Assembly: GCF_022539665.2 (NCBI RefSeq)
Contig: NC_081336.1
Span: forward strand, 3,922,221 to 3,986,220
Length of the DNA stretch: 64,000 nucleotides
Direction: 5' to 3'
DNA from: Daphnia carinata
Taxonomy: Eukaryota; Arthropoda; Branchiopoda; Diplostraca; Daphniidae
The notes beneath the pieces are model-generated. The model did no database searches, was not told the DNA's origin, and saw only the letters and a list, made by a program, of their open reading frames with translations. The position numbers and the translations under genes are program-made. Numbering within the stretch: the first letter of the stretch is position 1; the number at the start of each line of letters is the position of its first letter. Shown here in pieces: positions 26,301 through 40,145 of the stretch.

Positions 26301-29300
26301 AAAGAGCACGAAGAGAAATTAAAAGAGGAGCTCGAAAAACACTCGGTCGACGTCGACATGCTCCGCGAGAGACAGGAAAAGAGCCAAAGCGAATACAGAC
26401 GGGTCTACAGCGAGAAAGAGAAACTCGAAAGCGAATTAGCCCGCGTCCAATTCGAACTGGAGAGGACATCTTCCCAGCATTCGAAGGCTCACGCGACGCT
26501 GGAGAAGACGCAGGAAGACTTTGCGCGCAAGCAGGTCGAGCTGGAAATGATATCCGAGAAATACGACAGGATGCAGGTGGAGCTGCGCCGCGTCCAGTCC
26601 GAATGTGATCGCTATCGGTCCGAGTGCGAAACACAAAAGGAAGAAGTCGATCGCTTCGCTGCGCGTATCGGCAAATATCAGGATCAACAAGAGCGCACCA
26701 AAGAAGAACAGGACAAGTTGGCCATCGAAGCTGAACGCTACAAGGACCGGCTGGCCCGTGCGCAATCGGAAATGGAGAAGCTCCAGTCGCACAAAGAGAG
26801 GACGGACCAGGAGAACGCCCGTCTCAAAGTCGAATTAGAACGGCAGGCTGAGAATGCCAAACAGACGGCCATGGTGTCACGCAATCAGGCCGAAAACGCG
26901 GCCGAGTTGGTCCGCGTCCAATCGGAATTGAGCCGATCGCAGAACGAGATGCAGCGGTTGCAATCGGAATTGGCCAGGGCGCAGACCGAGGTCGAACGCC
27001 ATCGCGATAAATACGAAGCCGGCCAGCTAGAAATCCAGCGATTGAGATTGAACTGCGAAAAGAGCGAAACGGAACTGTCCAGGGTCACACAAGACATGGA
27101 GCGACGCATCGCCCTGATGACCAAGACCAGCAATGATCAGGACCGTTGCCAGATGGAGATGGACCGTCTCCGCATTGAGATTGAGAAGGTGAAGGATAAA
27201 TACGACCGATCGCAGGCCGAAGTGGTCAGAATAACTCAGAAACTGGAACAGGAAGAAAGAGATAAAGAGAAACTCAGGATACAAGTGGCCCAGTTAGAAT
27301 CGCAAAAAGAACGAGCCCTGGGCACTGGACAAAAGCAATGCGAAGAGCTAACGGAACGAAATCAGAAATTGCAATTGGAATGCGAACGACTCGGCCAAGA
27401 GAAAGAACGCGCCAATGTGCAAGTGCAGAGACTCAATCTGGAGTTGGAGAAACATTTAAATAAGTTCCAGGAAAATAGCCAGGCTTCCAAGAAGGAACTC
27501 GATCGGTTGGTAGAAGAGCGAGAGAAGCTGGCCCGCGAAATTCAAACAACTAAGACCGAAAATGAACGGCTGCGTGAAGAATTGCACAGACTCCAACGTT
27601 CGCTCGAGTCCAGTCAAGGCGCCAAAGAAGAGACGATCAAATTGCAGAGGATGATCGATACGATGCAGAACGAGTTGGGCCGTCTCAATGCCGAACGGGA
27701 AAAATTATCGGCCAACATGTCGCAGAAGGACAAGCAATGGGAGAAAATGGAGAAGCAATTAGTGAAATTAGAAAGCGAGTTGAAGAAGGTATCAACAGAA
27801 AGAGATCAGGTGATCGCCCAGCTGGAAAAATCGCAGGAGATGCTGGTCACGTTCCAGCACGAGCTGCAGCAATCGGATCAAGGGCTGGAGCGGACCAAGC
27901 AGGAGAATGAGAGGCTTAAGAGGGAGCAGGAGCGCATTCTGCGTGATGTTGAACAAGGATCGCGAGACGTGGCACAAGCGAAAGAAAAGGAGTTCCAGCG
28001 TCTGCAGAATCAAGTCCAGCACCAGGAAAAAGAGCTGGCCAAGAGCCAGCACGAAATGGCCAAAGATCGGCAACGAGCCGACAAGGCCGAACGTGATTTG
28101 GCAAATGCTCAGCGACTCTTACAAGAACGAGCTGGACAACTGGAAGGAGCAACGTCACAGGCCGGCCAGGCAGTTGAGATGGAAAGGAAAAGAGCCGAAC
28201 GGGCAGAGCAAGTCGCTAGAGAACTGCAAGAAAGTCTGGCGCAACAGAAGAAACTATCGGATCAACAACAACAACATCTGGCCCAGCTTCAACAGCAAAT
28301 AGGCCAACAACAACAACAACTTGCCCAGCAGCAGCAATATTTGCAAAAAGCAGCAGGCGAACAAGGTGCTAAGAGCGAAACGATGGCCGCTGCCACGGCT
28401 GAGGTGCAAAAATTGCGCAAAGAGCTGAACGCTGTCCAGCATGAGGCCGCGAAAGCTTCAGCCGAGAAAGAGAAAGCTGCAGCACAAGTGGCCAAGACCC
28501 AGCAAGAATTGAAAAGCGCTGCAGTTGAACGAGAGCGGCTTCAATCACAGCTGGAAATGCTCGTCAATGAGTTAAGCAACCGACAGGTAGAGAGCACACA
28601 ACGAATCACTCCGGACTCTGTTTTTTCATTTAGATTTTATGTTTTGTTTATTTTTTGCACATTCCTGTTATGTTTTGGGAAATTCATTTGATTTTTTTTA
28701 TTGTGAACCAATTATGTTTTATTCGCATTTCTATTTTGTTGGTTTTTAAATTTGTTGTTCAATGTTTCTTTTGGATTTTAGTTTGATTATGTTGATATCC
28801 ACGTACGTTTGCTGTGTTAGAAAAGATATGATGAATATTGCCTTTTTAATGACGTTTGGATTTCTGTGTTTTAGTGGGAATTACAGGAAGCCACAACGAC
28901 GCGCAGTGATGGTGAGGAGACGGCCAAATTAAGGCGGCAGGTCGAAGAGCAACGTAAGCAGCTGGAAGAATTGCGGAGGTCAAGTGACCAGCGAGCCAAA
29001 CAGATCGAGGAACGCCAAAAGGCACTGGAGGAAGCCGAACGTCAGACTAAGAAGAGGAAAGAAGCTCTCGATCAATTGGAAGAGAGGCTCAAACAACAGC
29101 AAAAGGGTGGGCCGACAGCAGCAGCCGGAGCTGCGGGCAAACAGTTGGCCGAGAAGGATTCCGAAATCAAGCAGCTCAAAGAGGACAGCCAACGAGCGCA
29201 AAGCGAGACGGAACGGCTACTCCAGTTGATGCAAATGACGCAAGAAGAGCAGTTTGCCAAAGACAAGACCATCATGGAGTTGCAAGAGTATGTTGCATTC

Positions 29301-30859
29301 ATAATTAATACTCATTCAAAAATGTTTCGTTCATTATGTCCCTTTGTTTTTGGGCTTTTTGAAACAGGGCATTGAGAGTGGAACGATCGAAGCGCGCGCA
29401 AGCGAATGCGGCGGAGGAGCGAAGCGCAAATCAAGATCCGCGAGGCCAGAACCGATCACAGGTTAGGCCTTTTTTTTTTTCAATGAAACTGATTTGGCTT
29501 TATACGCATTTTCAATAACTTTTAACTAACAAAAAAAAAAAAAGACTTGAATGGCTAACTAACTAACACTCTTACAGCCCGCCGCGTCCATTCCGGGCGC
29601 GCAAGCCTTAACCAACGCCGGCGGATTCTTAAAAAGCCTCTTTTAAAACAACAAAAAAAGCGACATTCTTTTTATTTCTTATTTGCCTTGTATAATTTCT
29701 TTGAATTCATTTTTCCCCTTCATTCCATTGTTTGTTTTTTTTTTTTTAACTTTTTATCTGTTATGCATCTCATTATCATTATTGCCTGCGCTTTGGTTGC
29801 GTGCACGGTTTCGGTTTTGTTCCATTCAACTTGTTCAGTTTCATCATTCGCATTCTGAAATGACATCGAGCCAGACGACAGAAGAGAGTGGCCAAGAGCG
29901 AGACGATCCGCCGAATGATTCGTTACCGAAGCGTGTGGATCATCTGCCTGAAAAGAGGGATGAACTCGCAACCGTCGTTCAACAGCTGGAGCAAGTGATC
30001 CGCATCAAAGAGCAGACCATCGATCGGCTGACGAGTGAGCTGAGTGACGCCAGAGACCAATCCGCTCAGCTGGAAGGTCAAAGTGCCAAAAGCCTAGATC
30101 TGAAAGAAGACAGGATCGAAGAGCTGGAAGAAGCTCTCAGGGAAAGTGTTCGTATCACAGCAGATCGCGAGGTGGCGCTTGACGCCGAGTCCAAACACAG
30201 AACAATGCTGGATCAAAAGGTTTCAGTAGCCTCTTTGATTCACACGCTATCTTACTAGCATTTTTTTTTACAAATTATCAGAGATAATATTTCATCTATT
30301 ATGTCCAGGTTGGGCAGCTCGAGCAACGACTACAGTCTATGCATAACGCCAAAAGTTTGAAATGCCACCAATGTCGACCGAACAGACTGAAGCTTCAAGA
30401 GCTTCAATCGCGATTGAGTCGGTTACTAGCAGAGAGGAGAGGCCATCTTCACGAGCTCTTTGACATGAAGTACAACTTCATAAATTGGATGGCTAATGAA
30501 AAACGATTGATTATTCCTTAATTACTGACAGGCAAGAAGCTCTGGAAGCGGCCATCAGCGAACGAGACGCACAGCTCGGCTTGCTCGAAGTATCCGGAAT
30601 CAAGACGGCCAGGGCTGCCGAACGGGCTGACGATTTGAGAGCCGATCGAAAGAGGTTGATGCAATTGATGAAACAGCAGGTACAATCAAAGATGATATAT
30701 TTTAATATAACAATACTACGAAAGGTTGAATGATTGTAGAATGAGAAACGAGTGAAATTGTTACTCGAATACGAAGACGAGAGTCTCATCGCCATTGAAG
30801 GTGACGATTTCCACGCCACAGACTCGACAGAAGACAGTGATGATCACGTATGCAAATGA
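14332..30859 (+). CDS. brp: Active-zone scaffold bruchpilot/ELKS (ERC/CAST family), multi-isoform gene
   Basis: Exons: 14332-15081, 18435-18587, 18721-18817, 19158-19213 (alt), 20213-20352 (alt), 21358-21696 (alt), 22555-22722, 22800-22967, 23210-23278, 23362-23877, 23943-24110, 24904-25128, 25307-25459, 25577-25765, 25968-28586, 28875-29287, 29368-29461, then either 29578-29646 or 29839-30219, 30309-30469, 30532-30679, 30740-30859. The first exon is glycine-rich and ends with the ELKS hallmark SIKTFWSPELKKERALRK. ELRIETQKQTL and DESIKKLLEMLQ follow. The rest is almost unbroken coiled coil, with one 873-residue exon and a glutamine-rich end as in BRP. Predicted isoforms are about 1970 residues (BRP-type) and 2360 (ELKS-type end). 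The protein organises presynaptic release sites, clusters calcium channels and tethers vesicles. One intron (after 25459) has a GC donor. 5' non-coding exons are not identified, and the acceptor of exon 21358 is weak. Confidence 0.93.
19158..19213 (+). CDS. brp: brp/ELKS alternative exon, BRP-type route
   Basis: This 56-base exon enters in phase 1 and leaves in phase 0. It encodes GKEEERLMLHQMQALAQKQ and is directly compatible with exon 22555. As I remember insect BRP, this segment sits between LLEMLQ.KGMG and the RDQEILAM block. It cannot be combined in frame with exon 20213. Confidence 0.7.
20213..21696 (+). CDS. brp: brp/ELKS alternative exon pair, ELKS-type route
   Basis: Exon 20213-20352 enters in phase 1, so it can follow exon 18721-18817 directly. 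Exon 21358-21696 enters and leaves in phase 0. They encode a segment like the vertebrate ERC region that contains HxxSLL and MKDSKISSMERGLRDLEEE; here it reads ETKENRIAVMERDVSLLEKE, followed by poly-Gln and poly-Ala. The start of the second exon is uncertain: the frame is open back to 21217 and the acceptor CACAAAAG is poor in pyrimidines. Confidence 0.6.
29578..29646 (+). CDS. brp: brp/ELKS alternative terminal exon, BRP-type C-terminus
   Basis: After a CTTACAG acceptor the frame reads 22 residues to TAA, ending GGFLKSLF. Drosophila BRP, as I remember it, ends in a very similar GFLKSFF. Its last 17 residues tether synaptic vesicles. Use of this exon removes the ELKS-type tail downstream. Confidence 0.75.
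   Translation, partial: PAASIPGAQALTNAGGFLKSLF
29839..30859 (+). CDS. brp: brp/ELKS alternative 3' exons, ELKS-type C-terminus
   Basis: Four exons (29839-30219, 30309-30469, 30532-30679, 30740-30859) join in frame from phase 0. They encode LKEDRIEELEEALRESVRIT, then MKQEALEAAISERDAQLGLL and KRLMQLMKQQ, close to the C-terminal third of vertebrate ELKS/ERC. The end is DDHVCK; the PDZ-binding GIWA tail of vertebrate and nematode ELKS is absent. The start of the first exon could alternatively be a little further in. Confidence 0.85.
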
Positions 30860-32049
30860 AATCGAGCAATATAGACCATCCCCGTCGAAGCATACCGATT
30901 CCGTACGCTGTTGAATGACAATGACAATAATTCAGTGAATACTACAGGACATATCTCTGTAAAATGGTATTACGTCGAATTCCGATTCTTATTTGATTCA
31001 TTTCTGAAGAGTGCTGATAGAGACAAACAAAAACAAAAACATAATTACGTATGACAGTTAACTGCCAATGTTCAGCGTTCGATGGCCAATAACTTTTCAC
31101 ACCTATCTCTCTATGTTGAGTTGTTTCTATTTGTTAAATCTTATTGTCATTGTTCTTCATTCGTCATTTTTTTCAACACCGTTTCACCACCGTTTCGATT
31201 GCAAAAGTCAGAGATTTGTTTATTATTATTCTAAAAAATGCATACGGTGTTCGAGTCGGATCCTCCAACGAGTCTGTGCCCCTCCCAAGAAATAATAATT
31301 TAAATAACATGCTAACAAATGATTAGACATAGCTAGTAGGCTATATTATGGAATGTGCACAATATTGGTAATAATTGTTAACCGTTTCCGAGTCTTCTTA
31401 ACGGTACCCGCGCGCATTCGTCGTGTCCGTCACCTCCCATTTTTCCCTTCTCTTTTATTTGTTTTAATATATTCTAAAATGGCACTGGCGAGTCTCGGAC
31501 CGATAGGGCAAGAAGACGAAATGAATCAACATTATTTACATTTCTGAACTTGTGTGTGTGTTTCTATGTGTGACTGTGTGAGTGTGTATTCCGCGCGCGC
31601 GAATGTAAACATTTTTATGATTTGCCAAGCCTTTATCTGTCCTTCTCTATTTATTCTCCCAAAATATTTCGATGTATCAACGTTCAACCATCATCTGATC
31701 TGACGGTGAATTTTTTTTTTTTTTTCATTTGATTTTTAAGGTCTTATAACACTGTTGGGTTTCATCCATCTTTTCCATTATTATTCTCTCACCGCGTTCC
31801 AAAAAATAACAAAAAATTGAGCGTTCTTGTGTTTTGACTTTTAGGTTCTATTTTGCTCTTCTAAACATTGGCCGCCCGTGAAAATGCGGCTAATAACACC
31901 GGTTGTTCATCATTGTTGTTACATACACTTCTCCGCTAATTGTACTTTAGTGTTGTCAAATTATTTGAAAACAGAGTTTAAAGAAAAAAGGACTTGTCAC
32001 ATTAACAAAGAAAAAGCTTAATTAATTTATTATAAACTAAAATGGATTA

Positions 32050-32055
32050 AATAAA
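32050..32055 (+). terminator. Candidate poly(A) signal of brp/ELKS long 3' UTR
   Basis: AATAAA lies 1.2 kb after the ELKS-type stop codon, and no gene intervenes on the plus strand. This gives a long, AT-rich 3' UTR. Confidence 0.45.
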
Positions 32056-32351
32056 GCATTATGTTTGACGCAGGTGACAAATGCTTCCTTCGTCCTGCCT
32101 GAGTTCCAAAGTGATTCGGTTAACAATTTAAAACTTTAGGAGGAGGTCTAAATTATTGGAGTCTAATAGACCATGCAGTTTCGACACAGAATCCGTTATT
32201 TTTCTGCTTTTTCCCTTCATAACGTAGAAGTAGAAAAACAACGTTGGTCGGTGTCTTTCCATGATGGTCCTGACGACAATAGATTGAAAACTGCAAGCAG
32301 CAGAAAAGAAAAAGAACAAATTTTTTTAACACTTTCAAAATTACGCAGCAC

Positions 32352-32355
32352 AAAA
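32352..32355 (-). terminator. RNA polymerase III terminator of tRNA-Gly
   Basis: TTTT on the minus strand directly follows the discriminator base of the tRNA. Confidence 0.8.
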
Positions 32356-32426
32356 TGCATCGACCGGGAATCGAACCCGGGCCGCCCGCGTGGCAGGCGA
32401 GCATTCTACCACTGAACCATCGATGC
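32356..32426 (-). tRNA. tRNA-Gly (anticodon GCC)
   Basis: The 71-base sequence starts GCATCGATGG and folds into a full cloverleaf. The acceptor strands GCATCGA and TCGATGC pair perfectly. The D arm has TGGTTCAGTGGTAGAA (box A), the anticodon loop carries GCC and the T arm has GGTTCGATTCC (box B). It is nearly identical to the standard animal tRNA-Gly(GCC). Unlike the tRNA-like sequences further right, it looks fully functional. Confidence 0.97.
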
Positions 32427-32861
32427 TTATACAGAATCTTGCGTCATTTGGGAAAAATCGGGTTTCTGCTGACGGGATCAAAATCAGCGGGACAGGGTTT
32501 CGGTCTTGTGCCCAATACTGCCCCTGAAGGTTTTGCCTACCGTTCGCCGTTGGAATTGATTCCTATTATTATATCGTTTGCATGTAAGTTTAGTTTCAAA
32601 ACACAAAGGACGTTATAATCTACGTAGACATTGCATTTCGTAAAAAATGGTTGCATTTCATTCACCTACTGTGACCACTTCGGCTGTGGAAACTGTTTTC
32701 TATTTTTGAACTGACCAAAGGCAATCCCTTAGCTAATCGGCAGACGAATGAATGTATTATCCTAATCTGATAAACTGTACAACCACTGTAATTAACTAAT
32801 TACTAAAATAGATTACCACAATTATTAATAGGTGGCCATGACTGCCACCAGATGAAATTAA

Positions 32862-32886
32862 ATCGATAGAACATTATACATCGATA
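32862..32886. promoter_or_regulatory. Two DRE-like motifs upstream of the BTB zinc-finger gene
   Basis: ATCGATA occurs at 32862-32868 and 32880-32886, about 190-210 bases upstream of the start codon. The arrangement resembles that upstream of MED20. Confidence 0.5.
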
Positions 32887-33073
32887 TCGGAAGAATCAGT
32901 ATCAATTATCCCAAAATACAGATACATCGCTGTTTCTTTCGGTATCGTTATTTACAACTCTATTAGGTCGAAGTTAGCATATTTTTTTCCCTCGCACAAT
33001 GTAAATAAGCAAAACAACCTGGTTAAAAATTCTACTGGACTTTTTGTCACATTAAACCGTATGGTAGTATTAG

Positions 33074-35804
<2,731 letters not shown>

Positions 35805-36403
35805 GGGCATTTTCCTGATTAATTGATGCATTTACTCCGTCGCCACTGGATGGCGTTTACCAAGCATCACCTACGTGTATTCTTAGTGTATATTACTGTT
35901 ATACTTTTGAAAACCATATATTGAAAAAATTTTGGTTTTACAGTACTTATTTTTTTTTTCCTGCCCATATGCATCTCCTGTTACCAAGTCATGTACATGT
36001 ACAATTTGCCTTATCCAAACTCTTTTATTTTATCGTTTTTCGAAACAGAAAAGTGATTATTAGTTATTTGAAATTTGTTAAGTTTCATTCTTCAAACCGT
36101 GTATCAATTCAAACCAAAAAAAAAATTCGTTTATAATCAACTAATTTTGTTTGTCTATGTTTGCCGAACGATGTTTGTCTTGCTTCATGAATTCATAGTT
36201 CCATCAAAATATGGTTTGAAATGCGCGCCAGATAAGTACTGATGCTTCCAGCAGACGAAACATGCGTTATTTTGATACTGATGCCCTGATCGAAGTTGCT
36301 TCAAAATTTTGTTATGTAAGAGAGGTACATGCGGTTTTCCATTGAAACATTTTATGCCAAATAGCGTTTTTTTTAAATACTGCATTCTTAAAAGAATATC
36401 GTG
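35805..36403. other. Intergenic, AT-rich
   Basis: This is the 3' flank of the zinc-finger gene and the 5' flank of XPC. I see nothing else in it. Confidence 0.6.
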
Positions 36404-39400
36404 ATGGCTCCGAGTAAAGGAGCTAAAAGGAAATCAGACAGCCCTCACACAGAAGGTGTGGAGACAAAAAGGTACAGCACTCGTTCGTCTAGTAAGAAAC
36501 GTGTAAGCTATAACGAAAGTGACGATGGCGAAGAAAACGAGGCTCCCTCAAAAATTATCAGTAGCTCGGATGATGATGACTTTGTAATTGAAGACAAAGA
36601 AGCAATAAAGTATGAGAAAAAAAAGAAGCAGTCACCACCATCTACAAATGCATCACAAACGAAAAAGAAAAATGTAAAGTATTTGGCTCTTGGTCATTCA
36701 GATACTCCAAAACAGGCAAATAGTAGACTTGTGGTAAATGGACCATTTAACATAGGGTTCAAACCTGTAAGCATTGATATTACAAAAATGAAATCTGAAC
36801 TTGATTTAAGTGATTCTTCAGACTCAGACAGCTCATTGAACAATGATTGCTGTTCGAAAACCCCAGCTTCCAAACTCACTTCTGAGACAGATCATGAATT
36901 TGAAAGTGTTTCATACAAGAAACAGGAACAGGGGCTGTGTTCTACAATTAAAAACGAGCTTGTGGAAGAATCTGATAAAATTAATCCTTGGATACAAAAT
37001 TTGGAAGCATTAAAGAGTGATGCCAGTGAACTACAAGAAACAAAACCAAAACAAATAGAAAAGAAGCAACCAACAAGAGGAAAAAAAGTTAGACCACCTA
37101 GTAAGAAAAGCCCCAAAGTCCCCAAAAAGAAAGGCCAAACGGATGAGAGCAGTGTAGCTGAAATGTTAAAACTGGAAAAAGCTCAAGATTCTTCATCTTC
37201 TGACAGTGACGACGAAAACTGGGAGAAGGTAAAGGCGCCATGCGTTGCCTCAGAACGAGAACAGGAATTGCCCAAAAGTGTAGAGATTACTCTTGAGCTT
37301 TCGGGATTAAAACAGAAAAAAAAAGGTCTTGATGTTGAAAACATGATTCGACTAAAAATAAACCGTATACGCAGGGAAATTCAATTGGTATGTACGCCCT
37401 TTATGTATCTTTTGCCATTTAAATTCGCGTATAATGTCTTTCGTACATTCTTTTTTTTTCAAATTTAATAGGATTTACATCGAACGTCTTTAGTTGGCCT
37501 TTTAGCACACGGCTACCTAGTCAACAAAATGCTCAGCGATCCTGAAATCATGGCTGCTGCGCTGTCTGTCGTCCCATCTACAGGATTTCCCCCAACTCGC
37601 ACCGATCTTAGCTATCTGGAAAAATTTCTGAAATGGATCTCAAATCATTTCAAGGTGAACACATCTAAAACAAAATACGGTAGTCCTGGAAAGCAAGATA
37701 TTTTGAATTGCGTCGCCTCTGGTAAAGCGCAAAGCATTTCAGAATTGGTGTGCACCTGCGTATCGATATGCCGATCGCTAGGCATCTTGTCTCGCTTGGT
37801 TTTATCACTTCAGCCTTTGCCGGCGAAAGTGGATTCCAGTGAACTTCAACAAAAATCACAGAGTACAAAGAAAAAGGTTGAGAAAACTTCATCCGACCAA
37901 TCGCAAAACGTTACTCCTGAGCGTTCGGGCACTCACCGTTCGGCTTCTCAAAACACCAAAAAAACAGATGTTGGTAAGGAAACCTTGCATAAATCGTGAC
38001 TAAGTATTGTCATTTATTTAAAGCTAACATTAGGAGCTGAGCCGACACCCATTGGCACAAAAAGCAATTCGAAAAAAAACCCAACTCGTGCGACAACTGA
38101 TCGTTGCAAATCGAAACAACCTGTAAAGCCTCGTGTAGCAAATGTTCGTGAAGCCAACATGCCAAAACCGAGCACCTCAAAAATCAAGGATTCCAAATCT
38201 CCAATTAAGAGCACTGATCAAACGAAAGAGGAACCGAAGCGCAGCAGAAGGAAGTCGGCCGAAAAACCCGTGAAATACGAAGAATCCCCTTTAGATGATA
38301 CTGAGGAAGAAATTTCTCGGCGTAAATCTTCGCCGATCAAAAAGCAAATGGCAGTCAAGGAGAAACCAACTAGGAATCTAAAAACCATTGAAGCTAAGAA
38401 GCCCAAAGAGAAAATAACGCCTAAACGTAGGAGAAAAAGCTCTTCTGACGAATTTGAAGAGCCAATGTCAGACGATTCCGAGAAGCCGGCTCCAAGAAAA
38501 ACTGCAATAAAAAAGGAAGGCCATGCCCGATCTCAGAAAATTATTTCTACTGATAGTGAAGGCGAAGCCTTAGCAAAACGGAAAAAAACTATTGACATCT
38601 GGATGGAAGTCTATTTAGAACAAGAAGAACAATGGATGAGTGTAGATGTGATTTCTGGTCAGATTCATTGTGACCGCAATTTAGAGCGGAACGCTTCTGA
38701 TCCGCTTTTATATGTAGTGGCATATAATTTTGACCTAACTTGGAAGGATGTTACAGCACGCTATGCTTCCTCATTTTTGTCCACCACTCGGAAACAACGG
38801 GCACATCCTACATGGAAAAGGATATTGAGTATTCATCGAGAAAAACCGAGTCCGAGGTCCAAGGCAGAAGATGAAAGTCTGGAAAAAAGTCTCGTGGATA
38901 GACCAATGCCCACCAGCATCTCGGAATTCAAGTCTCATCCTCTCTATGCGCTCCAGCGTCATTTACTCAAAGTATGCCAGATAAAGTTGGTTCCATTAAC
39001 AGCGTTTTGTTTATTCTTCTCACAATTACTTTAGTTCGAAGCAATTTACCCACCATCTGCGATTCCAGTGGGTTACATACGTAAGGAGGCCGTATACGCG
39101 AGAGAATGCGTTAAAAATCTCCATTCACGAGAAACTTGGCTGAAAGAAGCGAAAGTGGTGCGAGTAAGTAGTACACTGTATCTTAGCTAATTCCGTTTTA
39201 AAAATTTCTTATTAGTTTTACATTTGATTCCGGCTTTTGTCACACTTCCATGTAGATAGGCGAAAAACCATACAAGATTGTTAAGGCTCGTCCGAAATGG
39301 GATCGCCATTCGCAAAAAATGGTGACTGATCAGCCACTCGAACTTTTTGGTGATTGGCAGGTAAAAAGTGATGTTGTTACCCCCAGAGTCAACCTAATGA

Positions 39401-40145
39401 TTGGCTAAATAACGCAATACCCACTTAGATTGAAGATTACATTCCTCCACCAGCAGTAGACGGTGTGGTGCCCCGAAATGCATACGGTAACGTAGAATTA
39501 TTTCTACCAACCATGCTACCCAAAGGCACCAAGCATCTTCAAATACCAGGCAAATAACTAAATTTTCTTTGCTATTTATTTCCTAATCAAAGTTTTTATC
39601 TATATTATTATTAGGTTTGAACAAAGTTGCAAGAAGATTAGGAATTGATTGCGCTCCAGGTAAGCCTCTTTTCTGTCTTTAAATTAGATTTAGTGCATAA
39701 TAAGCTTTGCTTTGCTTTCGTAATAGCTATGACAGGATGGGATTACCACGGTGGTTGGTCGCATCCAGTTTACGATGGATATGTCGTCTGTGAAGAACAT
39801 GTCGAAACTCTAATAGACGCCTGGAGGGTAAGTAATTCTTATGCGTTTAAAGACAGGCGTTCGGTAATCGAAATTGTTCTGTTTTCTCTTTTAAAGGTGG
39901 CCAATGAAGAACAAGAAAAGCGTGAAAGAGAAAAAAAAGAAAAACGGGTCTATGATAACTGGAGAAGACTGATCCGAGGATTGCTCATCCGAGATCGTCT
40001 CCAGACTAAGTACTTCAAAAATGTCATTGAAGAAGACATATCTCCGGTAGTTGATGCTACCGCAAATGAAGTTGTCCAGGTTGCTTTACCCAACCAGAAA
40101 AGTACAAAAACACCATTATCGAACAAGAGGCAGAAGAAAAAGTAA
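36404..40145 (+). CDS. XPC: Xeroderma pigmentosum group C protein, DNA damage sensor
   Basis: Nine exons join to about 1057 residues: 36404-37387, 37472-37973, 38034-38971, 39035-39163, 39256-39360, 39429-39549, 39615-39659, 39727-39827 and 39897-40145. The N-terminal third is acidic and lysine-rich with serine-acid runs. A transglutaminase-like fold follows, first half around [17 protein letters not shown] and second half from [15 protein letters not shown]. The DNA-binding BHD1-3 blocks come next: [18 protein letters not shown], then [14 protein letters not shown] and [14 protein letters not shown], then [19 protein letters not shown]. The protein recognises helix distortions with RAD23/centrin and starts global-genome nucleotide excision repair in the nucleus. 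The intron after 39549 appears to use a GC donor. The frame is intact throughout. Confidence 0.96.

Noticed and set aside
28587-28691. Possible extended C-terminus of the large brp exon
   Set aside because: It starts with a good GTAGAG donor and turns into a T-rich, intron-like sequence; a clean acceptor follows at 28875.
30860-31560. A further ELKS exon with the PDZ-binding GIWA tail
   Set aside because: A GTATGC donor-like site exists just before the stop, but I found no downstream exon ending in GIWA.
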